A stretch of 64,000 nt of DNA from Rhodoferax saidenbachensis (lineage in GTDB: Bacteria > Pseudomonadota > Gammaproteobacteria > Burkholderiales > Burkholderiaceae_C), in contig NZ_CP019239.1 of the NCBI RefSeq assembly GCF_001955715.1, positions 1,364,001 through 1,428,000 of the forward strand, in the 5' to 3' direction. The notes under the pieces were generated by a model. That model saw only the letters and a list, made by a program, of their open reading frames with translations. It was not told the origin of the DNA and did no database searches. Below, one piece after another: positions 48,222-56,897 of the stretch. The translations under genes and the position numbers were made by a program. Position 1 is the first letter of the stretch, and every line of letters starts with the position of its first letter.

Positions 48222-49097
48222 ATGCATCTTCTGCTCGATTCCTTCTGGCGCGCGGTGGCCTACTGCCTGCGCCCCCGCATCATCCTGTTGTCCCTGTTGC
48301 CACTGGTTCTGATGATCTCGCTGACGGCCGGGCTGGGTTACTTTTTCTGGGATGCGGCCATGGACCAGGTGCGCATGGCACTGGAATCCTTTTCGCTGCT
48401 GAACCAGGCCTTGGAATGGCTGCAGAGCATGGGTGTGGGCCAACTCAAGATGGTGCTGGTGCCATTGATCGTGGTGTTTGGTGTCACGCCCTTGATCGTG
48501 GTGTTGTCCCTGCTCGTGGTGGCCTTGCTGATGACGCCCGTGATGGTGAACCTGGTGGCGCGGCGCCGCTTTCCGGATCTGGAGCAAAAGCAGGGCGCGT
48601 CTTTCCTGCGCAGTCTCGTCTGGTCGGTGGGCTCCACGGTGGCAGCGCTGGTGGCGCTGGTGGTGTCGGTCCCGCTGTGGTGGGTGCCGCCATTGATTCT
48701 GGTGTTGCCGCCGCTGATCTGGGGCTGGCTGACCTACCGTGTGCTGGCGTTTGATGCGCTGGCTGCACATGCGTCTGCCGAAGAACGGCAGGAACTGTTT
48801 CGCCGCCACCGCGGCTGGCTGTTAGGCATGGGGGTGTTTGCCGGGTATCTGGGCGCGGCGCCCAGTCTGCTGTGGGCCTCGGGTGCCCTGCTTGCCGCTG
48901 CATTTTTTGTCTTTCTGTTGCCCCTCGCAATCTGGATTTACACGCTGGTGTTTGCCTTTGCGTCCCTGTGGTTCACCCACTACTGCCTGGCGGCTTTGCG
49001 TGACCTGCGTGCGCAACGCGCCGCCCAGGAAGTTGTTGAGGAGGCCGCCGAGGTGGTGGCTCCAGTTGCGCCCGCCTTGCCGCTGGAGGCGCCATGA
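48222..49097 (+). CDS. EI24-domain membrane protein
   Basis: This 291-residue protein starts LLLDSFWRAVAYCLRPRI and has about seven membrane helices with a conserved proline-rich WWVPPLILVLPPLIWGWLTY stretch (about residues 168-187), matching the EI24/CysZ-like family. CysZ proteins take up sulfate; this one is too divergent to claim that. The Ala/Pro/Val-rich tail has no motif. Its stop overlaps the CinA-type gene by 4 bases. Confidence 0.85.
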   Translation: MHLLLDSFWRAVAYCLRPRIILLSLLPLVLMISLTAGLGYFFWDAAMDQVRMALESFSLLNQALEWLQSMGVGQLKMVLVPLIVVFGVTPLIVVLSLLVVALLMTPVMVNLVARRRFPDLEQKQGASFLRSLVWSVGSTVAALVALVVSVPLWWVPPLILVLPPLIWGWLTYRVLAFDALAAHASAEERQELFRRHRGWLLGMGVFAGYLGAAPSLLWASGALLAAAFFVFLLPLAIWIYTLVFAFASLWFTHYCLAALRDLRAQRAAQEVVEEAAEVVAPVAPALPLEAP

Positions 49098-49903
49098 ATT
49101 TTGGTCTGGTCATCATCGGTGACGAAATACTGTCCGGCAAACGTGCCGACAAACACCTGGCCAAAGCCATCGAGTTGCTGGGCGCACGTGGTTTGCAGGT
49201 GGCGTATGCCGACTACGTGGGGGACGCACCCGAGCGTATCACCGCTACGCTCCAGCGCGCGTTTGCCTCCGGGGACGTGGTGTTTTCGTTTGGCGGCATT
49301 GGTGCTACGCCGGATGACCATACGCGCCAGTGCGCTGCCAAGGCGCTCGGTCGTGAACTGGCCCTGCACCCCCAGGCCCAGGCATTGATCCTGGAGCGCA
49401 TGGCAGATATTGCGCGTGAGCAGGGGCTGCCTTACGAGCCCAATCGCAGTGACAATTTACACCGCCTGAACATGGGTACGTTTCCAGTGGGTGCAGAGAT
49501 CATTCCCAACCCTTACAACAAGATTCCCGGGTTTAGCTGCACGGGCGCAGGCGGGGGGCGTGTTTACTTTGTACCGGGATTTCCGGTGATGGCTTGGCCC
49601 ATGGTGGAGTGGGTGCTGGACACCCATTACGCGCATCTGTTTGCGCGCGGCGCTTGGGCAGAACAATCCGTGATCGTGTTCGGCGCCATGGAGTCCACCT
49701 TGACGCCCCTCATGGAGGAGATTGAACGCCAATATGCGGTGAAAGTGTTCAGTCTTCCCAGCGTGGACCACCCTGAATATGGTCGGCATATCGAGCTGGG
49801 TGTGAAGGGCTTGCCTGCGCAGGTGGCGCAGGCCTATGGTGTTCTGCGCCAGGGGCTGGTCGCCTTGCAGGCCTCGCTTGGCCCTGAATTGGTGCGTTCC
49901 TGA
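49094..49903 (+). CDS. competence/damage-inducible protein A (molybdopterin-binding domain)
   Basis: This 269-residue protein is the CinA N-terminal (MoCF_biosynth) domain type without the C-terminal deamidase domain. It shows GDEILSGKRADKHL (residues 9-22) and SFGGIGATPDDHTRQ (about 65-79). The family's exact activity is uncertain; nucleotide pyrophosphatase activity is known for full CinA. It overlaps the EI24 gene and ends 4 bases before the glnA regulatory region. Confidence 0.88.
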   Translation: MNFGLVIIGDEILSGKRADKHLAKAIELLGARGLQVAYADYVGDAPERITATLQRAFASGDVVFSFGGIGATPDDHTRQCAAKALGRELALHPQAQALILERMADIAREQGLPYEPNRSDNLHRLNMGTFPVGAEIIPNPYNKIPGFSCTGAGGGRVYFVPGFPVMAWPMVEWVLDTHYAHLFARGAWAEQSVIVFGAMESTLTPLMEEIERQYAVKVFSLPSVDHPEYGRHIELGVKGLPAQVAQAYGVLRQGLVALQASLGPELVRS

Positions 49904-49906
49904 TAT

Positions 49907-49923
49907 TGCACCAATTTCGTGCA
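49907..49923. promoter_or_regulatory. NtrC (glnG) binding site
   Basis: TGCACC-AATTT-CGTGCA matches the NtrC consensus TGCACC-N5-GGTGCA at 11 of 12 arm positions, about 150 bases upstream of the sigma-54 promoter. A second right half-site (GGTGCA) lies at 49944-49949. Confidence 0.75.
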
Positions 49924-50064
49924 TTCAGGTGGGTTTCAATTTTGGTGCATTTCGTTTCGTTGCCTCTGAGGCTGCGCGTATTCTTTGCGTAGCCGCACTC
50001 TCAAAAGCGCACGTTCTCAGGGCAAAATAGCGCGTTTTCGTGAAAATGTCTGCAGGGCGATTTT

Positions 50065-50080
50065 TGGCACAAAAGCTGCA
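50065..50080 (+). promoter_or_regulatory. sigma-54 promoter of glnA
   Basis: TGGCAC-N5-CTGCA matches the sigma-54 -24/-12 consensus TGGCAC-N5-TTGCA with one change. It lies 60 bases ahead of the glnA start, downstream of the NtrC sites. Confidence 0.8.
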
Positions 50081-50139
50081 TTGTGGACAGGGCAAACTTT
50101 TTAACAACCGTGTGCATTTTTTGCAAATAGGAGTATTTG

Positions 50140-51555
50140 ATGGCCAAGACCGTCGCTGACGTGATGAAGATGGTGAAAGAAAACGAAGTCAAGTTTGTTG
50201 ATTTCCGTTTCACCGATACCCGTGGCAAGCAGCAGCACACCACCGTGCCTGTTTCGCATTTCGACGAAGACAAGTTCACTTCCGGCCACGCATTCGACGG
50301 TTCTTCCATCGCTGGCTGGAAAGGCATTGAGGCTTCCGACATGTTGTTGATGCCCGATCCCAACACGGCCAACATCGACCCCTTCTTCGAAGAAACCACC
50401 ATCATCATGAACTGTGATGTGGTGGAGCCAACTGACGGCAAGTCCTACGACCGCGACCCACGTTCCATCGCCAAGCGCGCTGAAGCCTACCTGAAGGCTT
50501 CCGGTATTGGTGATACCGCCTACTTCGGTCCCGAGCCAGAATTCTTCATCTTCGACGGCGTTCGCTGGAGCACAGAATCCAACAACACCTTCTACGAAAT
50601 CGATGAGTACGAAGCACCCTGGAACACCGGTGCCAAGCTCGAAGGCGGCAACCGTGGCCACCGCCCCACCGTCAAGGGCGGCTATTTCCCCGTGCCTCCT
50701 GTCGACAGCACGCAAGACATGCGCGCCGAGATGTCCCTGATCCTCGAATCCCTGGGCATCCCGGTTGAAGTGTTCCACCACGAAGTGGCGGGCGCTGGCC
50801 AAAACGAAATCGGTACCCGCTTCTCCACGCTGGTGGAACGCGCTGACTGGACCATGCTGCAAAAGTACGTGGTGCACAACGTGGCCAATGCCTACGGCAA
50901 GACCGCCACGTTCATGCCCAAGCCTTACCACGGTGACAACGGTTCCGGCATGCACGTGCACCAGTCCGTGTGGAAAGATGGCAAGAACCTGTTTGCTGGC
51001 GACGGCTATGCAGGTCTGTCGGACTTCGCGCTGTACTACATCGGCGGCATCATCAAGCACGCGCGTGCCCTGAATGCCATCACCAACCCCGGCACCAACA
51101 GCTACAAGCGTCTGGTTCCTCACTTCGAAGCACCGGTGAAACTGGCGTACTCCGCCAAGAACCGTTCTGCCTCCATCCGTATTCCTTTTGTGGCAAACCC
51201 CAAAGGCCGTCGTGTGGAAGCCCGCTTCCCCGATCCACTGATGAACCCTTACCTGGGCTTTGCTGCCCTGTTGATGGCCGGTCTGGATGGCGTGGAAAAC
51301 AAGATCCATCCTGGCGAAGCCGCCTCCAAGGATCTGTACCATTTGCCTCCAGAAGAAGACAAGTTGATCCCCACCGTATGCCACAGCCTGGACCAGGCGC
51401 TGGAATGCCTGGACAAAGACCGTGCGTTCCTGACCAAGGGCGGTGTGTTCACTGACAGCATGATTGACGCCTACATCGAGCTGAAGATGACCGAAGTCAC
51501 CCGCATGCGCATGTCGGTGCACCCTGCCGAGTTCGACATGTACTTCTCCCTGTAA
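50140..51555 (+). CDS. glnA: glutamine synthetase type I
   Basis: This 471-residue enzyme makes glutamine from glutamate and ammonia. It has the beta-grasp and catalytic domains with [14 protein letters not shown] [10 protein letters not shown] (about residue 266) and the adenylylation tyrosine in [10 protein letters not shown] (about 399), the site used to switch it off when nitrogen is plentiful. AGGAG at 50129 supports ATG 50140. It is preceded by a sigma-54/NtrC promoter and followed by a terminator, then a periplasmic protein, ntrB and ntrC. Confidence 0.97.
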   Translation: MAKTVADVMKMVKENEVKFVDFRFTDTRGKQQHTTVPVSHFDEDKFTSGHAFDGSSIAGWKGIEASDMLLMPDPNTANIDPFFEETTIIMNCDVVEPTDGKSYDRDPRSIAKRAEAYLKASGIGDTAYFGPEPEFFIFDGVRWSTESNNTFYEIDEYEAPWNTGAKLEGGNRGHRPTVKGGYFPVPPVDSTQDMRAEMSLILESLGIPVEVFHHEVAGAGQNEIGTRFSTLVERADWTMLQKYVVHNVANAYGKTATFMPKPYHGDNGSGMHVHQSVWKDGKNLFAGDGYAGLSDFALYYIGGIIKHARALNAITNPGTNSYKRLVPHFEAPVKLAYSAKNRSASIRIPFVANPKGRRVEARFPDPLMNPYLGFAALLMAGLDGVENKIHPGEAASKDLYHLPPEEDKLIPTVCHSLDQALECLDKDRAFLTKGGVFTDSMIDAYIELKMTEVTRMRMSVHPAEFDMYFSL

Positions 51556-51593
51556 TATTCGCTGCCCCTGCGGCAGCGCATGTGACAGAGATG

Positions 51594-51625
51594 AAAAGGA
51601 CGGCGCATGCCGTCCTTTTCTTTTG
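51594..51625 (+). terminator. glnA terminator
   Basis: AAAAGGACGGC pairs with GCCGTCCTTTT around GCAT, followed by T-rich sequence. It should separate high glnA expression from the downstream ntrBC genes. Confidence 0.9.
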
Positions 51626-51743
51626 GGGAACCTCTGGCGTGCTTTACACCTCGAAACCCTTGGCTTGGTGTGGGACTTTTGTTTTTTGACTTTTTTGGCG
51701 CATACTGAACCAACCACCTTGCGCAGGTTTGCGTGAACATTGC

Positions 51744-52238
51744 ATGAAACCCATTTTTTTGATTCCCTTGGCAACTTGTCTGTTGGCGAACAGCGCCATG
51801 GCGCAAGAGCGCATCTACCGCTGTGGCAATGAGTACACCAACACGGTTCCAGAAGCCCAGGCCAAGCATTGCAAGCTGGTTTCGGGTGGTAACGTAACGG
51901 TTGTCCAGGCCCAGAAGCCGGGTGCCACACGTGTTGCGTCTGCCAGCCAGACCGGCCAGCCCGGACAGCGCGTGGATGCGAATGACCAGCGTGCCAAGGA
52001 TTCCGATGCCCGCCTGATTCTGGAGTCGGAGCTCAAGAAGGCAGAGGCGCGCCAGCTGGAGCTGCAAAAGGAATACAACAACGGTGAGCCTGAAAAACTG
52101 GGCCCCGAAGCGCGCAACCACCAGAAGTACCTGGACCGTGTTGCAGAACTCAAGGCCAACATCAGCCGCAATGAGAGCGACATTGCCGGCCTGCGGCGTG
52201 AGTTGGGCCGCATGCCCACAGCGACTGCGGCAAAATAG
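51744..52238 (+). CDS. periplasmic DUF4124-like protein with coiled coil
   Basis: This 164-residue protein has a signal peptide (MKPIFLIPLATCLLANSAMA) and a short Cys-containing domain (YRCGNEYTNTVPEAQAKHC) resembling DUF4124, then a charged coiled coil (about 85-155) built from Glu, Lys and Leu. Its role is unknown. It sits between glnA and ntrB, 5 bases ahead of ntrB, an arrangement I recall from other Comamonadaceae, so it may be cotranscribed with the two-component genes. Confidence 0.75.
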   Translation: MKPIFLIPLATCLLANSAMAQERIYRCGNEYTNTVPEAQAKHCKLVSGGNVTVVQAQKPGATRVASASQTGQPGQRVDANDQRAKDSDARLILESELKKAEARQLELQKEYNNGEPEKLGPEARNHQKYLDRVAELKANISRNESDIAGLRRELGRMPTATAAK

Positions 52239-52243
52239 CAGGC

Positions 52244-53332
52244 TTGAAAAACCCTGCACCCCCCCCGGCATCTGTTTCCGCACTGGTTCGCTTCCAGTCG
52301 TTTGACCTGTTGGCCACGCTGGTGGCTGTGGTGCGCAACGATGCGTCCGTCCTTTTTTCGAACTCTGCGCTCGAAGACGCACTGGGCACCTCACGCCGCA
52401 TGATCGTCGGCGCACTGCTGACCGACGCCTTCACCGAACCTTTCCAGCTACAGAATGCGCTGGAGGGGGCCAGCGAAAACGAATTTGCCGCCCTGCGTTA
52501 TGACGCCTGGCTCAAGCGCACGGGCTACGACCCGCTACCGGTGCACGTGATCATCACCCGTACCGAGCCTGCCGATGAAATCATTGTCGAGATGGTGCCG
52601 CTGGAGCAGCAGGCGCGCCAGGACCGTGAAGAACGCCTGGCCGAGCAGGCGCAGACCAACAAGGAACTGATCCGCAACCTCGCCCACGAGATCAAGAACC
52701 CGCTGGGCGGCATCCGTGGCGCGGCACAGTTGCTCGAGATGGAGATGGAGTCGCCCGAGCTGACCGAATACACCCAGGTCATCATCCACGAGGCCGACCG
52801 CCTGCAAAGCCTGGTGGACCGGTTGCTGGCGCCGCACCGCCGGCCGCACATGGTGGGCGATGTGAACATCCACGAAGTGTGTGAGCGCGTGCGCTCCCTG
52901 ATCCTGGCCGAGTTTCCCAAGGGGTTGCGGGTGATGCGGGACTACGACATTTCCATCCCCGAGTTCCGTGGTGACCGTGAACAGCTGATACAGACCGTTC
53001 TGAACATCGCGCACAACGCCTGCCAGGCGCTGGTGGACCGCATTGCCGCGGGTGATGCACAGCTGACATTTCGCTCCCGCGTGACCCGCCAAATCACATT
53101 TGGCAAACAGCGTTACCGGTTGGCATTGGAATTGCATGTCATTGACAACGGACCTGGTGTGCCAGATTCGATCAAGGACCGCATTTTCTATCCGCTGGTG
53201 TCGGGCAGGGAGGGCGGTTCGGGGCTGGGGCTGACATTGGCGCAAACCTTTGTACAGCAACACCATGGATTGATCGAGGTCGATAGCGTACCAGGCCGGA
53301 CGGATTTCAAAATATTGATTCCGCTACCGTAA
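52244..53332 (+). CDS. glnL: nitrogen regulation sensor histidine kinase NtrB
   Basis: This 362-residue kinase has a PAS domain (about residues 20-120), the phospho-acceptor histidine in RNLAHEIKNPLGG (about 150) and a GHKL ATPase domain (DNGPGVPDSIKDRIF, about 303, and GGSGLGLTLAQ). NtrB senses nitrogen through PII and controls NtrC. It uses a TTG start at 52244. The stop touches the ntrC upstream ATG (TAATG). Confidence 0.95.
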   Translation: MKNPAPPPASVSALVRFQSFDLLATLVAVVRNDASVLFSNSALEDALGTSRRMIVGALLTDAFTEPFQLQNALEGASENEFAALRYDAWLKRTGYDPLPVHVIITRTEPADEIIVEMVPLEQQARQDREERLAEQAQTNKELIRNLAHEIKNPLGGIRGAAQLLEMEMESPELTEYTQVIIHEADRLQSLVDRLLAPHRRPHMVGDVNIHEVCERVRSLILAEFPKGLRVMRDYDISIPEFRGDREQLIQTVLNIAHNACQALVDRIAAGDAQLTFRSRVTRQITFGKQRYRLALELHVIDNGPGVPDSIKDRIFYPLVSGREGGSGLGLTLAQTFVQQHHGLIEVDSVPGRTDFKILIPLP

Positions 53333-53358
53333 TGTCAGAACCTGGGGACCCTAAAAAC

Positions 53359-54891
53359 ATGAAGCCGATTTGGATCGTAGACGATGACCAGTCTATACGC
53401 TTCGTGTTGGAGAAGGCGCTGTTGCGCGAGCATTTGCCGACCCGCAGCTTCTCCAATTCCCGCGATGTACTTGCCGCACTCAGTACCGCTGCCGACGATG
53501 AAGGCCCGCAGATTCTGGTCAGTGATATTCGTATGCCCGGTGGCTCAGGCCTGGAGTTGCTGGAAAAGGTAAAGAGCAAATACCCGGGCCTGCCCGTCAT
53601 CATCATGACGGCCTTTTCCGATTTGGACAGCGCGGTCAGTGCCTTTCAGGGCGGTGCCTTTGAGTACCTGCCCAAGCCGTTTGATCTGCCCAAGGCGGTG
53701 GAGTTGATCCGCCGTGCCGTGGAAGAAAGCCAGCGCGAGGAAGTGGCCGAGGAACGCCTGACGGAAACCCCCGAAATGCTGGGCCAGGCGCCCGCCATGC
53801 AGGATGTGTTTCGTGCGATTGGTCGCCTGTCGCAAAGCAATGTCACGGTCATGATCACCGGTGAGTCCGGCTCCGGCAAAGAACTCGTGGCGCGCGCGCT
53901 GCACAAACATTCGCCCCGCGCCAATGGTCCCTTTGTCGCCATCAACACCGCGGCCATCCCGAAAGATTTGCTGGAAAGTGAACTCTTCGGTCATGAACGC
54001 GGCGCCTTTACCGGCGCGCAAACCATGCGCCGCGGCCGCTTTGAGCAGGCCGATGGTGGCACGCTGTTTCTGGACGAAATCGGCGACATGCCGTTTGAGC
54101 TGCAAACCCGTTTGTTGCGTGTCTTGAGCGACGGCCATTTCTACCGCGTGGGTGGCCACAGCGCCGTGAAATCCAATGTGCGCGTGATTGCCGCGACGCA
54201 CCAGGATCTGGAGCAACGCGTCAAGGACGGCGTGTTCCGCGAAGACTTGTTCCACCGCCTGAACGTGATCCGCCTGCGCCTGCCGGCCTTGCGCGAACGC
54301 AAGGAAGACGTGTCCATGTTGACGCGCCATTTCCTGCAGCAAAGTGCCAAACAACTCGGTGTGGAACCCAAACGCATTTCCGACGCCGCATTGGGCTGGC
54401 TGGAATCCTTTGCTTTCCCCGGCAATGTGCGCCAGTTGGAAAACATCTGCCACTGGCTCACCGTGATGGCGCCAGCACAGGTGATTGAACCCAAGGATTT
54501 GCCGCCTGAAGTGGGCGTGGGCCGTACGGCCTCTGCCGCCGATGTTTTGCTACCCAAGGCAGGTGCTGCCGTATTGCCCGTCGGTCTGACGGCCATCGCC
54601 ACGCACGCAGACCACGTATTGCCTGCCGATATCGCAGCAGACGTGGCGCTGCCATTGCCGGTAGCGCATGGCCCGCTGGAAGGTTGGGAGGCCGAGTTGG
54701 AGACCGAGGCGGTGGCGCTGCTGGGTGCAGGTCGGCTCGATGTGTGGGACGCACTGACGCGGCGCTTTGAGTCGCGCCTGATCCTCGCCGCGCTGGCCAA
54801 CACCAAGGGCCGCCGCATCGAGGCGGCGCACAAACTGGGCATTGGCCGCAATACCATCACGCGCAAGATCCAGGAGTTGGGTCTGGAGTGA
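53359..54891 (+). CDS. glnG: nitrogen regulation response regulator NtrC
   Basis: This 510-residue activator of sigma-54 promoters has a receiver domain (phospho-acceptor Asp in [11 protein letters not shown]), an AAA+ domain with Walker [15 protein letters not shown] and the sigma-54 contact GAFTGA, and a Fis-type HTH at the C-terminus ([19 protein letters not shown]). ATG 53359 ([11 protein letters not shown]) is the family start with GGGGA upstream; an ATG at 53332 would add nine residues and overlap ntrB. It should act on the glnA promoter here. Confidence 0.95.
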   Translation: MKPIWIVDDDQSIRFVLEKALLREHLPTRSFSNSRDVLAALSTAADDEGPQILVSDIRMPGGSGLELLEKVKSKYPGLPVIIMTAFSDLDSAVSAFQGGAFEYLPKPFDLPKAVELIRRAVEESQREEVAEERLTETPEMLGQAPAMQDVFRAIGRLSQSNVTVMITGESGSGKELVARALHKHSPRANGPFVAINTAAIPKDLLESELFGHERGAFTGAQTMRRGRFEQADGGTLFLDEIGDMPFELQTRLLRVLSDGHFYRVGGHSAVKSNVRVIAATHQDLEQRVKDGVFREDLFHRLNVIRLRLPALRERKEDVSMLTRHFLQQSAKQLGVEPKRISDAALGWLESFAFPGNVRQLENICHWLTVMAPAQVIEPKDLPPEVGVGRTASAADVLLPKAGAAVLPVGLTAIATHADHVLPADIAADVALPLPVAHGPLEGWEAELETEAVALLGAGRLDVWDALTRRFESRLILAALANTKGRRIEAAHKLGIGRNTITRKIQELGLE

Positions 54892-54912
54892 CCAGCGCAG
54901 GTTTGAGTGCCA

Positions 54913-54970
54913 AATAGGCCTCTAGCCCGCACGGAATATGCGCAAGCAGCTATTGAAACAATAGCGTTTC
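54913..54970 (-). repeat. dispersed hairpin repeat, copy 9 (ntrC-xth gap)
   Basis: The blocks are AGGCCTCTAGCCC, GCGCAAGCAGCTATTG and CAATAGCGTTTC. It lies between two convergent genes and overlaps the xth stop codon (54969) at its end. Confidence 0.85.
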
Positions 54971-55766
54971 AGATGGGTTGCAACGTTACCACTACGGGTG
55001 CGTGGTCACTGGGGCGCTCGTTATTGCGCGGCAGCTTGTCAATCGCGCAGGACTGCACGCCGGGCTTGAGCGCAGCGCTCACCAGAATGTGGTCGATGCG
55101 CAGGCCGCGGTTGCGCCTGAAGCCCGCGTCGCGGTAGTCCCACCAGCTAAAGCTTTTGGGCGCCTGGGGGAACAGGCGGTGGCTGTCGTGCAGCCCCAGC
55201 GCGACCAGTGCGCGCAGGTGGTAACGCTCTTCTTCCGTGCAGTGGATGCTGCCTTCCAGGCCTACCGGGTCCCACACATCGTCGTCGTCAAAGGTGATGT
55301 TGTAGTCGCCCATCAGCACCAGTTGCGGGTGTCGGGCCAGCTCTTCCTTGACCCAGCGGCGCAGCGCTGTGAGCCATTCCATCTTGTACTCAAACTTGTC
55401 GCTGCCGGGTTCCTGCCCGTTGGGAAAGTAGGCGCCGATCACGCGAACGCCCGCCGCGCCCGGTGCGGCTCCCTCCGGGACGACCGTGCCCGTGATCACG
55501 CGCGACATGTCATCGTCAAACCCCGGGATGTTCTTCACCACATCGGTGACCGGCGCGCGCGAGAGCAGGGCCACGCCGTTGTAGGTCTTTTGCCCAAACC
55601 ACTGGGCCTGGTAGCCCGCTGCGGTGAAGGCGTCCGCCGGGAACTTGTCGTCCGTCATCTTCAGTTCCTGCAGGGCCAGCACGTCGACCGGGTTGGCCGC
55701 CAGCCAGTCCAGGACCTGGGGCAGGCGTACGCTGAGGGAGTTGACGTTCCAGGTGGCGAGTTGCAT
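54969..55766 (-). CDS. xth: exodeoxyribonuclease III (AP endonuclease)
   Basis: This 265-residue endonuclease/exonuclease/phosphatase-fold enzyme nicks abasic DNA. It shows ATWNVNSLSVRLPQ (residues 4-17), LALQELKMTDDKF (about 30-42) with the catalytic glutamate, GDYNITFDDDDV (about 150) and the final SDHAPV (about 255). Length is normal. It converges on ntrC with a dispersed repeat between them. Confidence 0.95.
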   Translation of the reverse strand: MQLATWNVNSLSVRLPQVLDWLAANPVDVLALQELKMTDDKFPADAFTAAGYQAQWFGQKTYNGVALLSRAPVTDVVKNIPGFDDDMSRVITGTVVPEGAAPGAAGVRVIGAYFPNGQEPGSDKFEYKMEWLTALRRWVKEELARHPQLVLMGDYNITFDDDDVWDPVGLEGSIHCTEEERYHLRALVALGLHDSHRLFPQAPKSFSWWDYRDAGFRRNRGLRIDHILVSAALKPGVQSCAIDKLPRNNERPSDHAPVVVTLQPI

Positions 55767-55835
55767 GGTGTTTTTGGTGTGACGATGGAGGTGTGGCGCA
55801 GGCCGCGCGGGAATTATCCCATTGGTATCCCCATG

Positions 55836-55872
55836 AAAAAACGCCCCGTACTCCTTGCGAAGTACGGGGCGT
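55836..55872 (-). terminator. csbD terminator
   Basis: ACGCCCCGTACT pairs with AGTACGGGGCGT; on the minus strand the stem is followed by a TTTTTT run. It lies 36 bases after the csbD stop. Confidence 0.92.
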
Positions 55873-55907
55873 CTGGCGCAGCGGACTGCTGGAAAAGCCG
55901 GTGTGGG

Positions 55908-56132
55908 CTATTCCTTGGTCACGAACCAGGCATCTGTTGCCTTGCGTTCCCATTCAGCCAGTTGCTTCTCGGCTTCATCCTTGACAACGCCGTAGCGCTC
56001 CTGGATTTTGCCGGCGAGCTGGTCGCGGCGGCCGGCAATGACATCGAGGTCATCGTCGGTCAGTTTGCCCCATTGCTCTTTGGCACGGCCAGTGACTTGT
56101 TTCCAGTTACCTTGAATACGGTCCCAGTTCAT
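55908..56132 (-). CDS. CsbD-family stress protein
   Basis: This 74-residue protein (MNWDRIQGNWKQVTGRAKEQ start, GKLTDDDLDVIAGRRDQL core) is a clear CsbD member, a small acidic helical family induced by general stress in many bacteria; the molecular role is unknown. A purine-rich leader with AAGGAG sits ahead of the start. It belongs to the stress cluster with the BON, DUF1328 and glycine-zipper proteins. Confidence 0.93.
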   Translation of the reverse strand: MNWDRIQGNWKQVTGRAKEQWGKLTDDDLDVIAGRRDQLAGKIQERYGVVKDEAEKQLAEWERKATDAWFVTKE

Positions 56133-56180
56133 ATGAATCTCCTTAAAGGTGGATAGGTTGGTGATGGCTGTGTATGCCGA

Positions 56181-56495
56181 TCAAGGACGCACAGCGAGTT
56201 CGTTGCGTACGGCAACAACACCCTTGACACCGCGAGCGATGTTTTCAGCAGTGTTCTTTTCGGCAGTGCTCTTGGCAAAGCCGGACAACATCACGGTGCC
56301 CTTGAGGGTTTCGACCTTGATGGAAGCGGCGTCCACTGTCTTGTCTTCCACAAAACGGGACTTCACCAGGGTGGTGATGCCAGCATCGTCGACATATTCA
56401 CCCACGGTTTGTTGACCGCGCTGGACGGCGCAGCCCGAGGTGACGAGCAGTGCCAGAGTGGCAAAAACGATAGCGAGAGTAGTGCGTAATTTCAT
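56181..56495 (-). CDS. BON-domain lipoprotein
   Basis: This 104-residue protein has a lipoprotein signal (LATLALLVTSGC, lipid Cys about 23) and one BON domain (about 40-102) with KVETLKGTVMLSGFAKS. BON proteins such as OsmY bind envelopes during osmotic stress. The start at 56495 is chosen over 56561. An 8-bp perfect inverted repeat (AGGTAGTG/CACTACCT, 56543-56566) lies in its upstream region. Confidence 0.92.
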   Translation of the reverse strand: MKLRTTLAIVFATLALLVTSGCAVQRGQQTVGEYVDDAGITTLVKSRFVEDKTVDAASIKVETLKGTVMLSGFAKSTAEKNTAENIARGVKGVVAVRNELAVRP

Positions 56496-56542
56496 GGTAA
56501 ATCTCCAATGAGGGTTAAGGGAAAGAAAAAATACTTGAGGGG

Positions 56543-56566
56543 AGGTAGTGACAGGCCCCACTACCT
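56543..56566. promoter_or_regulatory. operator-like inverted repeat upstream of the BON gene
   Basis: AGGTAGTG-N8-CACTACCT is a perfect dyad, 48 bases upstream of the BON start. It could bind the nearby LuxR-type regulator or be a weak terminator of the DUF1328 gene; neither is shown. Confidence 0.45.
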
Positions 56567-56602
56567 GTGGGCGGAAAAAAATGCGCTTGGCGCAGTCAGC
56601 GG

Positions 56603-56767
56603 TTAACCGCGTTTGATGAAGCCAAACAGATAACTGGCGACGGCCAGAACCAGGAAGACAACAAACAGAATCTTGCCGATTCCTACCGCACTGGCGGCGA
56701 TACCACCAAAGCCGAACAGGGCGGCGATGAGGGCGATGACAAAGAAGACAACGGCGTAATGCAACAT
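56603..56767 (-). CDS. DUF1328 small membrane protein
   Basis: This 54-residue protein has two membrane helices ([15 protein letters not shown], then [16 protein letters not shown]) joined by [11 protein letters not shown], the standard DUF1328 plan. The family is common in stress-induced clusters but its role is unknown. AGGAG precedes the start at 56767. It is a close neighbour of the CsbD and BON genes. Confidence 0.92.
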   Translation of the reverse strand: MLHYAVVFFVIALIAALFGFGGIAASAVGIGKILFVVFLVLAVASYLFGFIKRG

Positions 56768-56897
56768 GAAGAACTCCTGCGGGTTGGTATGGCTCCAGTG
56801 TCGCGGCAGGGGTCCGGAAAGGCGATAGGGCACGGGGCCGTTGACGTGTCGGGAAAACGCGTGAGAGCGCGTAGGACTGCTCCGACAGCCCCGATCC

